From the NCBI GenBank assembly GCA_963920705.1, contig OY987225.1, forward strand, positions 8,676,865 through 8,740,864: a DNA stretch of 64,000 bases. The letters run 5' to 3'. The notes below the pieces were generated by a model, which searched no databases, was not told where the DNA came from, and was given only the letters and a program-made list of their open reading frames with translations. The translations under genes were made by a program, and so were the position numbers. The stretch comes from Odiellus spinosus (taxonomy: Eukaryota > Arthropoda > Arachnida > Opiliones > Phalangiidae). Shown here one piece after another: positions 10,131-21,900 of this stretch (position 1 is the stretch's first letter; every line of letters begins with the position of its first letter).

Positions 10131-10574
10131 TCATTTTAACTTTTTGCATGTTTCGCTACAAAAATATTTAATGGAAGAGTTCGTGAAGAAAATTTCATCT
10201 ACGCCTTTACACTTTTGATGGTACCAATTTTTACATCCATTACAGGAAATCATGTTTCCTAGCCTTCTTAAAAAATAAAGGTGCTTAACTTTCTCAAAAT
10301 TCTGGGACGTTTGCCGACAATTGTGGGTGCAATAAAGCTCAATTATCTCAGTTTTGCTTACTCCAACTTCTTTGACTTTTATACTTCTTTCAAACACTTT
10401 AGGTGGAAACTCTAAAAACTGTCCGGCATCCAAACATGACTTAATGTGTCTTCTCAACTCTATTTTATTAAATCTAACTGCAGAAGGATTTAAATCGGCG
10501 GCTAATGCATAGGCAAAACCTAAAGATAATGGACCACAACTATGACCATCAGACTGTTTTTGGATGCTAACAAA
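10131..10574 (-). pseudogene. MULE-like gene, C-terminal part: protease Cys motif and PHD-like finger
   Basis: In the same frame as the middle part, after one TAA, the sequence reads KQSDGHSCGPLSLGFAYAL: the Gln and Cys of a Ulp1/C48 active site. About 100 residues on come Cys/His pairs ending MISCNGCKNWYHQKCKGV and FCSETCKKLK, which resemble the second half of a PHD finger. The natural stop is at 10131. The first Met in the frame (10457) is inside the domain, so it is not a start. Confidence 0.8.
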
Positions 10575-13295
10575 TTATATTTTTAGTTTTCTACCTTTAA
10601 ATTTTAATATGTTACAGACCTGATAGTAGACTTCGGCCCTAAAGCAATCGGGCAGGGTATTATAAATACGGACAGTCCCCTGAGCGCAGCCAACATTCGA
10701 TACCGTTAGCCAGTGTTCTGCTGAAATACAATGCACCACTTGTATAAAATTCTCTTTTATGGTCTCAAATTTTAGTTTAAAAGCCCTGTTTATGGGTTGA
10801 AAGCCATTTTTGTTAGGAAATCTTTTAGCCAATAGGTTACAAAACGACTCGACTATATTATTACAATACCAACTGGTTGGATTTTCTAATCTTTCCTGTA
10901 TTTCCTCCAACTGACACTCATAAACATTGGGGATAGACTCCTGAACAATTGATGGCATTAGTTTAGGCTCCTTAGTACTTCTGATTGGCTTTTGATTTTC
11001 ATTCCCATCCAATTCTAAAGCTCTTTTACCTACTTTAGTTTTGGTACCTGTGTTGGAAAACTCACTCCTACGTTTTGTAGTTTTCTTGGGTCTGCCTCTA
11101 CGATTCAAAACTACTGGAATCTTCAACTTATCTCTAAGGCCTGATAAACTCATCCTCTCAGATTTTATACTACGTGGTACAGTAATTTTAGGCTTGGGAT
11201 GTTCAACAGCTATAAGGTCTAATATTTTAGGTGAACTCTTTGCAAGTGGTTCTGGTACTGAAGACGTATTTTTAAAACTTTCAATGCCCTCAAAAGAAAC
11301 CGGACTAAGTATAGTAGTATTAACAATAAAAGATTCTATATTTATGTTATTAAAAGGCAAAACGTTTAGATTAACAGGATCCAAATCAGTATTAGAAATT
11401 TTAAAGCTTACATTATCCAGGTCTCGAACCACAGAACTCTCCAAAACAGACTTTTGATGAAGAATACTTACTCCTACAAATGAATTATTGAAGGATTCAA
11501 GGGACGAATTTGAGTATTGAACTAAAGGCATAAATTCCCTTACCTCTGAAGTAGGACATTTCTGGTGAAAGATTTGATGCTTCATTTTCTTAGGTGCTGA
11601 AAGGTTATTTACTATTTTACAAGGCTCTAAATCTATATTCTCTGACCCTACTAATTCAACAGGATCCTTAACCTTAGACCCTACTAGTTTAATAAATAAC
11701 CCGTCCTCCAACCCTACTAATTTGACAGACTCCTCATTCTCCGACCCTACTACTCTAACCGGCTCCTCCTTCTCCGACCCTACTACTCTAACCGGCTCCT
11801 CCTTCTCCGACCCTACTACTCTAAACGGCTCCTCATTCTCCGACCCTACTACTTTAAACGGCTCCTCATTCTCCGACCCTACTACTTTAAACGGCTCCTC
11901 ATTCTCCGACCCTACTACTCTAACTGGCTCCTCATTCTCCGACCCTACTACTCTAACCGGCCCCTCATTCTCCGACCCTACTACTCTAACCGGCTCCTCA
12001 TTCTCCGACCCTACTACTCTAACCGGCTCCTCATTCTCCGACCCTACTACTCTAACCGGCTCCTCATTCTCTGACCCTACTACTCTAAACGGCTCCTCAT
12101 TCTCCGACCCTACTACTCTAAACGGCTCCTCATTCTCCGACCCTACTACTCTAAACGGCTCCTCATTCTCCGACCCTACTACTCTAACCAGCTCCTCATT
12201 CTCAGACCATATTAATTTATCAGAGTTTTGTGTTTCTACAAACTTCTTAGACTCCCAACTTGTTGACTCCACAAGTTTGCATGTTCCCCCCACAGTATCT
12301 AATGAATGTTTTTCCAAGGTTTCTAGCACCGATTTTTTGGGTTCCAGGGTCTCCGAAACAGATATTTCAGGATCCATAGTATCTATCATAGATTTATCGG
12401 GCTCCAAGGTCTCTAATACTGATTCTAAGGTATCTGGTCCTACAGTACCAAACCCTGACCCCAACGTGTTTAAATGCTCTGATCCTCCTAGTGCAATGGG
12501 CTCTAACCCAGACCCTTCTAGCTCTGATGCCTGTAGCTCATCTTCAGTTAGAAAAATATCTTTATTAAATTCCCAACGTTTCTTGACATCTAATAAAAAT
12601 TTATATTTTTCATCATACTTCGCCATTCCTTCGCTTGAAGCTAAGTCACAAATCTGCTTTGCAAGTACTAAAAGAGTGTTGAACTTTTGCTCCTTAGTTA
12701 AAATTTTCTTAAAACCTTTGCAAGATTTGGTAACAGTAACTGGAATATGCTCGTGCATAATTGCATGTTCAAACATATAAGCTTTTCGCCACCTGTCTTG
12801 CACTAAATTCTCACAAAATATATCCATTACATTTTCTCTTCTGGCGGAAAATAAATGGGAGCAAGGGAGGCCATAATTTATGTGGAAAGTGCAAGAACAC
12901 TCACTTAAATTTTCATTTAAATGATACACTTTCTTTTCAAAGTTGCTTTTTGAAACTTGAACCTCTAATTTTAACTTGTCAAATTTATAATTCTTACCCA
13001 AGTTTTCCAATTTACTAAGCTGAGAAAAAACTACTCTTGTGGCACCCACAGAACAAACTTCGGTAATTTGCAAATGCAAAGCATCAACATGCCTAGTATC
13101 AACTGTAGTTTTAATTTCTTTATAACATGTAAGTGCCAAATCAGTTTCAATGTGCTTTTCAAATTTGATTAGTTCTCCAATTGCTTCAGATAATTTCATT
13201 CTTGAATTTAGATAATGTTTTATTTTACTGTTATGGCTTTCAAGGTAATTGTTAGTGTTGTTACCCAACGTTTTTAAACTAGCTCTATATGCCAT
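10575..13295 (-). pseudogene. MULE-like gene, middle part: DDE end, SWIM finger, 11-residue repeats, Ulp1-like domain
   Basis: 906 residues. The DDE Glu is in TNNYLESHNSKIK near residue 18, and the frame is open upstream of the Met into WDGCKNKWV, so this is a continuation and not a new gene. The SWIM motif is CSCTFHINYGLPCSH near 132-147 (CxCx(n)CxH). About 380-530 is a run of roughly 14 GSENEEP(V/F)RVV units. The C-terminal 100 residues resemble a Ulp1/C48 cysteine protease, with the catalytic His in AEHWLTVSN. The usual Asp of the YDS motif reads Asn (RIYNTLP). The frame ends at an in-frame TAA before the Cys motif. Confidence 0.85.
11730..12200 (-). repeat. 33-bp coding minisatellite in the MULE-like gene
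   Basis: About 14 copies of a 33-bp unit (ctcattctccgaccctact on the plus strand), each encoding GSENEEPVRVV or a close variant. Units stay in frame. The plus-strand ORF over the same bases is a mirror of the repeat and is not taken as a gene. Confidence 0.9.
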
Positions 13296-13324
13296 TACCC
13301 ATTTATTTTTGCAGCCATCCCAGT

Positions 13325-15112
13325 TTATTTAAAAATACGAAAAAAATCGTTATTAGCAACAGCTCTAAAATTTTGTTTTTGTAGCTCATAGTTCTCATCA
13401 TTATCTGAATATAGCATAGCCATCAAATGTGTCATTAAGACCCTCTTAATATCCTTATTTGGAGCATATTCATTAACTTTTCGTTTAAATATATTTAAAA
13501 CGTGGAAAGTACATAGTAGAACTTGAGCTGAAGGAATATGTTTTCCGACTAGATTCATTTCAATAAAATCTTTATCAACCATGACCACTTTGGTTTCACT
13601 AACACAAGTATTAACTGAAACAAATTTCGATATGCACTTTTCTATGGTACTACTATCTTCCCTTCTAACAAAAAAATAACATACAGGTCTTCCGATTAGG
13701 TTTGCGTCTTCACAGAGGATGACGCAGAGGGGAAACCCTTCTATATTTAGCTTGTATGTGCCATCCATAAAAAGCATATCGTGATATTTTTGACAAGATT
13801 CCCGCATTGATGGTGTTTGAAACCAAACATACTCCAGTTCATCATTTTCATCGGTACCAATATCAATAATACTATCCTTGGGTAACATTAATTTTAACTG
13901 ATCAATCAAAATTTGACCTTGCGTTCTCCCCCCCTCCTTAAGAAGCCTATTCTTAGCTCTTAAATTTTGAATGTCTTTTGAAGTGACTAGTTTCCCATAT
14001 TTGTCACTTACATATTCCTTAATTTTCAATGTTGGAACATGTAAATCACAAAGCAATCCCGCATCTTTTTTACCAACATCATCTAGTCGTCGGTTAGAAG
14101 GATACTTATTGAATATCGATGGTTGAACAGGGTGATTATGAACCAAGTTTGCTGAATTTATATGGTACTTTGAACCCCGACATGAAACTTTAAATCTAAA
14201 AGCACAACCTCTAGAATTATGCTGCTGATTTGGCCTAATTCCTTCACTTCTACATCTAACCTGTCCATAATGCTTACAAGTATAAATAACAAATTTATAC
14301 GAACCATCTGCTTTTCGTTCCGAGCGGAGCTTTGATAAAGGATGACTGTTTGTGTTACTCCAATCTTGCAGCTGTTGTTCAAACTCTTTGAAACTATCGA
14401 AAGTTGCACCAGTAAAGATAACATCTTTAGATTTATTTTTAGATGAGGTACATGCCTCTCCAGAATCCATTGGAACACATTCAGTGCCATTCATTTCACA
14501 TTGTAGGGCCGGATCTCCTCCTCCAAGCACTACTGGATTTGAAAGAGGCTTCTTGTAAATATTGCGGCGCCTACTCTGAAAATAAATAAATTCGCACTCT
14601 CCAGCGCTATTAGTTAAATTCAAGTTTGATATAGGTGAAAGACATTGAAATCGATTACTTGTAGAAACTGAATACACTGGTAAAGGAGAGGCCACCTTTG
14701 AAGAGAAGTTTTCTAGAGTAGGTTCTTTCGCAGAGGAGGCCGGTCGAGAAGGCGCCCCCGAAGAGGAGGCCGGTCGAGAAGGAGCCCCCGAAGAGGAGGC
14801 CGGTCGAGAAGGCGCCTCCGAAGAGGAGGCCGGTCGAGAAAGGGAAGGAGCCTCCGAAGAGGAGGCCGGTCGAGAAAGGGAAGGAGCCCCCGAAGAGGAG
14901 GCCGGTCGAGAAAGGGAAGGAGCCCCCGAAGAGGAGGCTGGTCGAGAAAGGGAAGGAGCCCCCGAAGAGGAGGCCGGTCGAGAAAGGGAAGGAGCCCCCG
15001 AAGAGGAGGCCGGTCGAGAAAGGGAAGGAGCCCCCGAAGAGGAGGCCGGTCGAGAAGGGGAAGGAGCCAATCGCGAAACCTTTGAAAAGGCTCGTCGAGA
15101 GGGAACCTTCAA
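13325..15112 (-). pseudogene. MULE-like gene, N-terminal part: SRPASSSGAPS repeats, zinc-binding region, DDE start
   Basis: 595 residues. Residues 20-130 are repeats of SRPASSSGAPSL and its short form. About 235-345 is a FLYWCH/FAR1-type DNA-binding region with spaced Cys/His (YTCKHYG, CRSEG, GCAFRFKVSC, LVHNHP). About 440-560 is MULE transposase: first Asp in LFMDGTYKLN, second Asp in VVMVDKDFIE, then the conserved LLCTFHVLNIFKRKV. The frame ends at TAA in an A/T-rich run, with the DDE domain continuing in the next frame. The ATG may not be the true start because another frame stays open upstream through the minisatellite. Confidence 0.85.
14730..15060 (-). repeat. 36/27-bp coding repeat at the MULE-like N-terminus
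   Basis: About six 36-bp units (gaagaggaggccggtcgaga + aagggaaggagccccc) and three to four 27-bp units lacking the middle. They encode SRPASSSGAPSL and RPASSSGAP. Unit length stays a multiple of three. Confidence 0.85.
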
Positions 15113-15204
15113 AGAAAAGGCGGGTAGAGAGGGTGGAGGTAAATGAGGAAATTCCTCTAAAGAGAAACGAGGAAGTGTACAAATAACAAAAGAAACAGAA
15201 GGGG

Positions 15205-16317
15205 AGGATGGGGAAACGGACGAGGAAGGGGAAACGGACGAGGAAGGGGAAACGGACGAGGAAGGGGAAACGGACGAGGAAGGGGAAACGGACGAGGAAG
15301 GGGGAAACGGACGAGGAAGGGGGAAACGGACGAGGAAGGGGGAAACGGACGAGGAAGGGGGAAACGGACGAGGAAGGGGAAAACGGACGAGGAAGGGGAA
15401 AACGGACGAGGAAGGGGAAAACGGACGAGGAAGGGGAAAACGGACGAGGAAGGGGAAAACGGACGAGGAAGGGGAAAACGGACGAGGAAGGGGAAAACGG
15501 ACGAGGAAGGGGAAAACGGACGAGGAAGGGGAAAACGGACGAGGAAGGGGAAAACGGACGAGGAAGGGGAAAACGGACGAGGAAGGGGAAAACGGACGAG
15601 GAAGGGGAAAACGGACGAGGAAGGGGAAAACGGACGAGGAAGGGGAAAACGGACGAGGAAGGGGAAAACGGACGAGGAAGGGGAAAACGGACGAGGAAGG
15701 GGAAAACGGACGAGGAAGGGGAAAACGGACGAGGAAGGGGAAAACGGACGAGGAAGGGGAAAACGGACGAGGAAGGGGAAAACGGACGAGGAAGGGGAAA
15801 ACGGACGAGGAAGGGGAAAACGGACGAGGAAGGGGAAAACGGACGAGGAAGGGGAAAACGGACGAGGAAGGGGAAAACGGACGAGGAAGGGGAAAACGGA
15901 CGAGGAAGGGGAAAACGGACGAGGAAGGGGAAAACGGACGAGGAAGGGGAAAACGGACGAGGAAGGGGAAAACGGACGAGGAAGGGGAAAACGGACGAGG
16001 AAGGGGAAAACGGACGAGGAAGGGGAAAACGGACGAGGAAGGGGAAAACGGACGAGGAAGGGGAAAACGGACGAGGAAGGGGAAAACGGACGAGGAAGGG
16101 GAAAACGGACGAGGAAGGGGAAACCGGACGAGGAAGGGGAAACGGGACGAGGAAGGGGAAACGGGACGAGGAAGGGGAAACGGACGAGGAAGGGGAAACG
16201 GACGAGGAAGGGGAAACGGACGAGGAAGGGGAAACGGACGAGGAAGGGGAAACGGACGAGGAAGGGGAAACGGACGAGGAAGGGGAAACGGACGAGGAAG
16301 GGGAAACGGACGAGGAA
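15205..16317. repeat. 18/19-bp purine-rich minisatellite, about 59 copies
   Basis: Units are gaggaaggggaaacggac (18 bp) at both ends and gaggaaggggaaaacggac (19 bp) through the middle. The plus strand is almost pure purine. Both strands stay open for hundreds of codons (RTRKGK on plus; SVSPSSS and FPLPRP on minus), as expected of a stop-free repeat. The 19-bp form cycles through frames, so a real protein here is unlikely. Confidence 0.92.
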
Positions 16318-16477
16318 ATGGGGAAAAGGGAAGGGTGTAACGGACCTAGGCTTAATCGGTTCTCCTTAAGGATAATTGCGCGAAGGAGGTAATATCCTTT
16401 TGTGGGATTTTGAGATGTAAATAAAGATCGCTCACCATTTTTATCCAATCCTTAATGCTTATTTATTTGGTAACAGT

Positions 16478-19466
16478 AATTCAGGCAGTTTAATCCGCTT
16501 TTATTAAAGCGTAATTCTGGCAGTTTAATCCGCTTTTATTAAAGCGTAATTCTGGTAGTTTATACCGCTTTTATTAAAGCGTAATTCTGGCAGTTTAATC
16601 CGCTTTTATTAAAGCGTAATTCTGGCAGTTTAATCCGCTTTTTTAAAGCGTAATTCTGGCAGTTTAATCCGCTTTTTTAAAGCGTAATTCTGGCAGTTTA
16701 ATCCGCTTTTATTAAAGCGTAATTCTGGCAGTTTAATCCGCTTTTATTAAAGCGTAATTCTGGCAGTTTAATCCGCTTTTATTAAAGCGTAATTCTGGCA
16801 GTTTAATCCGCTTTTATTAAAGCGTATTTCTGGCAGTTTAATCCGCTTTTATTAAAGCGTAATTCTGGCAGTTTAATCCGCTTTTATTAAAGCGTAATTC
16901 TGGCAGTTTAATCCGCTTTTATTAAAGCGTAATTCTGGCAGTTTAATCCGCTTTTATTAAAGCGTAATTCTGGCAGTTTAATCCGCTTTTATTAAAGCGT
17001 AATTCTGGCAGTTTAATCCACTTTTATTAAAGCGTAATTCTGGCAGTTTAATCCGCTTTTATTAAAGCGTAATTCTGGCAGTTTAATCCGCTTTTATTAA
17101 AGCGTAATTCTGGCAGTTTAATCCGCTTTTATTAAAGCGTAATTCTGGCAGTTTAATCCGCTTTTATTAAAGCGTAATTCTGGCAGTTTAATCCGCTTTT
17201 ATTAAAGCGTAATTCTGGCAGTTTAATCCGCTTTTATTAAAGCGTAATTCTGGCAGTTTAATCCGCTTTTATTAAAGCGTAATTCTGGCAGTTTAATCCG
17301 CTTTTATTAAAGCGTAATTCTGGCAGTTTAATCCGCTTTTATTAAAGCGTAATTCTGGCAGTTTAATCCGCTTTTATTAAAGCGTAATTCTGGCAGTTTA
17401 ATCCGCTTTTATTAAAGCGTAATTCTGGCAGTTTAATCCGCTTTTATTAAAGCGTAATTCTGGCAGTTTAATCCGCTTTTATTAAAGCGTAATTCTGGCA
17501 GTTTAATCCGCTTTTATTAAAGCGTAATTCTGGCAGTTTAATCCGCTTTTATTAAAGCGTAATTCTGGCAGTTTAATCCGCTTTTATTAAAGCGTAATTC
17601 TGGCAGTTTAATCCGCTTTTATTAAAGCGTAATTCTGGCAGTTTAATCCGCTTTTATTAAAGCGTAATTCTGGCAGTTTAATCCGCTTTTATTAAAGCGT
17701 AATTCTGGCAGTTTAATCCGCTTTTATTAAAGCGTAATTCTGGCAGTTTAATCCGCTTTTATTAAAGCGTAATTCTGGCAGTTTAATCCGCTTTTATTAA
17801 AGCGTAATTCTGGCAGTTTAATCCGCTTTTATTAAAGCGTAATTCTGGCAGTTTAATCCGCTTTTATTAAAGCGTAATTCTGGCAGTTTAATCCGCTTTT
17901 ATTAAAGCGTAATTCTGGCAGTTTAATCCGCTTTTATTAAAGCGTAATTCTGGCAGTTTAATCCGCTTTTATTAAAGCGTAATTCTGGCAGTTTAATCCG
18001 CTTTTATTAAAGCGTAATTCTGAGAGACTAATCCGCTTTTATTAAAGCGTAATTCTGACAGACTAATCCGCTTTTATTAAAGCGTAATTCTGGCAGTTTA
18101 ATCCGCTTTTATTAAAGCGTAATTCTGGCAGTTTAATCCGCTTTTATTAAAGCGTAATTCTGGCAGTTTAATCCGCTTTTATTAAAGCGTAATTCTGGCA
18201 GTTTAATCCGCTTTTATTAAAGCGTAATTCTGGCAGTTTAATCCGCTTTTATTAAAGCGTAATTCTGGCAGTTTAATCCGCTTTTATTAAAGCGTAATTC
18301 TGGCAGTTTAATCCGCTTTTATTAAAGCGTAATTCTGGCAGTTTAATCCGCTTTTATTAAAGCGTAATTCTGGCAGTTTAATCCGCTTTTATTAAAGCGT
18401 AATTCTGGCAGTTTAATCCGCTTTTATTAAAGCGTAATTCTGGCAGTTTAATCCGCTTTTATTAAAGCGTAATTCTGGCAGTTTAATCCGCTTTTATTAA
18501 AACGTAATTCTGGCAGTTTAATCCGCTTTTATTAAAGCGTAATTCTGGCAGTTTAATCCGCTTTTATTAAAGCGTAATTCTGGCAGTTTAATCCGCTTTT
18601 ATTAAAGCGTAATTCTGGCAGTTTAATCCGCTTTTATTAAAGCGTAATTCTGGCAGTTTAATCCGCTTTTATTAAAGCGTAATTCTGGCAGTTTAATCCG
18701 CTTTTATTAAAGCGTAATTCTGGCAGTTTAATCCGCTTTTATTAAAGCGTAATTCTGGCAGTTTAATCCGCTTTTATTAAAGCGTAATTCTGGCAGTTTA
18801 ATCCGCTTTTATTAAAGCGTAATTCTGGCAGTTTAATCCGCTTTTATTAAAGCGTAATTCTGGCAGTTTAATCCGCTTTTATTAAAGCGTAATTCTGGCA
18901 GTTTAATCCGCTTTTATTAAAGCGTAATTCTGGCAGTTTAATCCGCTTTTATTAAAGCGTAATTCTGGCAGTTTAATCCGCTTTTATTAAAGCGTAATTC
19001 TGGCAGTTTAATCCGCTTTTATTAAAGCGTAATTCTGGCAGTTTAATCCGCTTTTATTAAAGCGTAATTCTGGCAGTTTAATCCGCTTTTATTAAAGCGT
19101 AATTCTGAGAGACTAATCCGCTTTTATTAAAGCGTAATTCTGACAGACTAATCCGCTTTTTTTAAAGCGTAATTCTGACAGACTAATCCGCTTTTATTAA
19201 AGCGTAATTCTGACAGACTAATCCGCTTTTTTTAAAGGGTAATTCTGACAGACTAATCCGCTTTTTTTAAAGCGTAATTCTGACAGACTAATCCGCTTTT
19301 TTTAAAGCGTAATTCTGACAGACTAATCCGCTTTTTTTAAAGCGTAATTCTGACAGACTAATCCGCTTTTTTTAAAGCGTAATTCTGACAGACTAATCCG
19401 CTTTTTTTAAAGCGTAATTCTGACAGACTAATCCGCTTTTTTTAAAGCGTAATTCTGACAGACTAA
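16478..19466. repeat. 35-bp satellite, about 85 copies, each with a hairpin
   Basis: The unit is aattctggcagtttaatccg + cttttattaaagcgt. Each carries the stem cgcttt / aaagcg with a tatt loop. The centre is nearly homogeneous. The right end (about 19100-19466) is a variant, tgacagacta with ctttttttaaag. Single variant units (gagagacta) also occur near 18020. The left end has 33-bp versions (ctttttt). This fits unequal crossing-over with a homogenised core and diverged edges. Confidence 0.95.
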
Positions 19467-19868
19467 TCAGAAAAGATGAAAAAGAGTTAAAAGAAACAGT
19501 TAAAAGAAAGAAAACACGCAGAACACGTCTTGTCGTCCCTAAATAATCCTAAATAATCTAAATTTCTAATGAAAAGACCAGAGAGCGGACAAAAGTGTGC
19601 TAAGAAATTCCGCTAGATGTCTATATTGTATTAGGTCCACGCCGCTCAGGTTGCCGTACATGCGGCTCCCCTTTTTCTGTTCCAGGAGACGAAGTATTAT
19701 ATTCCTAGGTAAAAGTAGCTAATAAAAGATATTTGCCACCGCACTGGGTGCAGGAACCGTGCTGCCAGGGAGTTTAATTGACGAGTAAGGACTGCGTGGT
19801 TTGATACAGCGATTAATTACCCTTACGGAAAACAGTCAGATCTGAAGAGGTCTTCAAGAACACTACAA
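19467..19868. other. Unique spacer after the satellite, no gene seen
   Basis: About 400 bp of ordinary composition between the satellite and the LINE fragment. No ORF or repeat was recognised. Confidence 0.5.
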
Positions 19869-19906
19869 AAGTCTTGGGGAAGTCTTTAAGACTTCCCCAA
19901 GACTTA
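19869..19906. repeat. Perfect short palindrome
   Basis: aagtcttggggaagtc and its exact inverted copy are separated by tttaa. Outer words agaggtcttc and aagacctctt extend the symmetry weakly. It lies at the truncated end of the LINE fragment. Confidence 0.75.
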
Positions 19907-20311
19907 TTGACATAATGGAAGACTTCTCCAAGACCTCTTAAGACTAACTTTTTTTGGTAAGGGTAGTTTCCAGAAAGAGCTTGGGTTAGTTTTTAAGTTA
20001 TTTAGCTTTCTGGCTTCTTGTCGTCGCTTCGCCTGATATAGTTCTCGTTTGACATCTGAGAGGGTAGACTTATAAAGGAGTCTGAGATTAACAACAGGAG
20101 AAGGCATGTTAAGGGCAATTGCTCTTTAATTTTTCCCATAACTTCTCTTTCTTGCGAAGGAGGCGGCGAGTGTGTTTAGAGAGCCATGGGCGAGATGCTC
20201 TATTATTAGACGAGTTAAATTTCGGGACATGTTTGTCTATTATGGAGAAAATGTGGTCTTTAAATATATTCCAGGCCGCATTGATGTCGTGATTGACTAA
20301 CTAAGTGTTCC
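19904..20311 (-). pseudogene. Fragment of a non-LTR (LINE) ORF2, endonuclease-to-RT linker
   Basis: One frame (20311-20109) reads DINAAWNIFKDHIFSIIDKH, then PWLSKHTRRLLRKKEKLWEK. A shifted frame continues with LYKSTLSDVKRELYQAK and NPSSFWKL. This is the pattern of the segment between endonuclease and reverse transcriptase in CR1/L2/Jockey-like LINEs (W..f....i..hvP, PW...., kK..lw..y, NP..FW). No RT catalytic motif follows: the fragment ends at the palindrome. One frameshift and both-side truncation mark it as dead. Confidence 0.7.
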
Positions 20312-20679
20312 AATTAACTAATGCAATGGCTTGAAAGATTTTTTTTTCGAAATTATTGAATTTTTTCTCAACTTCTAAGGTAAATCAACTTGAATAATTA
20401 TAAATTAATCATTATTACATATATTTTTAACCCTAATATTAACCTTTTTTATTTTTTTACTAATTTAAAATTATGTTAGGCCTTAGGCTCTATAGGTAAC
20501 CATTCTTATATTAAGTGTTCTTTTTGGGATATTAAGCCCTATATTATTGATTATCATGTTTGGATTAACGAATTTAGATTGGGAACTTGTAGTGGTAGTT
20601 ATGTTTCATAGTAATGATACATGGATGATTTTTCCCTGGGACGTATCGACAAATTGATCCTATTCTACAAGCTGGTGTA

Positions 20680-21900
20680 ATCCCACCAACATATCATTAC
20701 TCCAGAAGAAACTCATTATCATACCCCTGCACCAACTCCTCATAGAACCCCTTTACGTAGGGCAAGATTTAGAAGGTTATCTGATTTAACTGACAGAAAT
20801 ACCGTTCAAAATGCTGATAGAGAACTATTTAACGAGGAACGATTAGTTGAAGCCATTTCCAGTAGAGTTTTTGATAAATTTAGTAATAGACTAAAACATA
20901 CGGAGAAGGAAATCCGGGTATTGACGCGAGCAGCTAAAGAGAAACCCGTAAATAATCCTATACAATCAAATACACCAACTAATACTAATTCAGGAACAGT
21001 TGGCTAGGGTACGAGAGGGGATTATTCGAGAACGTAGTGAGTTGGAACAACAACACATAGTTACTAAAGGCTAAAGAAGCCTTTGATCAGCAAACATTGG
21101 GTGTCCAGAATAGAATTATACAGGATAGAAAGACACTTAATCAGGAACGGTTGCTATTTACAACCGTAAATAGCAACCGTACTATGCCCATTTACAAAGT
21201 AGATTACAACAGTTAAATTCCCTTGAAAGAGACCCCCCTCCACCAGAACTAATGGAAACTTCAAACAGTGAAGGTAGTATTACTGATCCACTAGAAAATG
21301 AAGTTAATTTACCCCAGAGTTCACGAGAAAAGGCTAATTCAGTCACAATAAGGCATATGGGAACTGACCCTGATTATGGATTTAATGTATAAAAATAATC
21401 GTAGATTAACATGGCAAGTTCACGACGGAATTTCATATTAAATATTTATCCGATGATAGAGAAAGTTGTTTGGAAATGGCTCTTTTTGGAGCTTTAGCCC
21501 AGGATACGGATGATCTTTTGGATTTTAGACATAAGGTAGTTAAATTGAATTGGTCATTACGGGAACCTTTAACTGAAGATAGATTGGTTCGCTTATTGGT
21601 AGCAAAAATCAGTTAAAATGTTGTTGCCTAGGAATACCTAGGAACCATGGCCCAATTTGATAGTGAAATCCTACAAATTCAAGAATCACAAAATAGTGGT
21701 GCTGCGCTCCCTAGTCAAGATACGGGCATAGTTACCCAAGGTCGATATATCCCCCCTCTTGCACCACGATGATCCAGTCCTTTACAAAGAACAAATTACC
21801 CAAGGCCTACGGGGTCATCTAATTTTACCCCAACCTGTTTCAAATGTCATGAAGTTGGACATATTAGTAGAAATTGTCCCAATGTCACAACCCAAACTGG
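20680..21900 (+). pseudogene. gag: gypsy-B gag remnants with CCHC zinc knuckle
   Basis: Pieces in several frames: a charged N-terminal stretch near 20760-20990 (TPLRRARFRRLSDLTDRN, then NRLKHTEKEIRVLTR), a capsid-like piece near 21440-21615 (ESCLEMALFGALAQDTDDLL), and a CCHC knuckle at 21836-21877 (CFKCHEVGHISRNC). Gag is too broken to give a start codon or length. Confidence 0.75.

Larger units (their letters stand above)
10131..15112 (-). pseudogene. MULE-like transposase gene with SWIM, Ulp1-like protease and PHD finger (one frameshift, one stop)
   Basis: Three consecutive open frames make one gene. The first (15112-13325) holds a low-complexity N-terminus, a FLYWCH/FAR1-like zinc region and the start of the MULE DDE domain. 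The second (13295-10578) holds the rest of the DDE domain, a SWIM finger, acidic 11-residue repeats and most of a C48/Ulp1-like protease. The third (to 10131) holds the protease Cys and a PHD finger. The first and second are joined by one frameshift near 13325; the second and third share a frame and are separated by one TAA (10575-10577). The family is that of MULE-derived proteins multiplied in invertebrate genomes. No TIRs were recognised, so whether it is an autonomous transposon copy or a domesticated relative is open. Confidence 0.85.

Noticed and set aside
11722-12780. 352-residue plus-strand protein with SSFSDPTTLT repeats
   Set aside because: Exact mirror of the minus-strand MULE-like gene's 33-bp repeat; the minus strand has the recognisable domains.
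13295-13340. Programmed -1 frameshift in the MULE-like gene
   Set aside because: Reading could continue in the -1 frame, but the A/T run does not form a canonical slippery heptamer, and a separate in-frame stop lies downstream. A plain indel is the simpler explanation.
15208-16392. 394-residue Arg/Lys/Gly/Glu-rich plus-strand protein and its 597-residue minus-strand counterpart
   Set aside because: Both exist because the 18/19-bp repeat has no stop codons in most frames; there is no domain or sensible start.
16478-19466. CRISPR or coding array in the 35-bp repeats
   Set aside because: Units are contiguous with no variable spacers; it is a tandem satellite.
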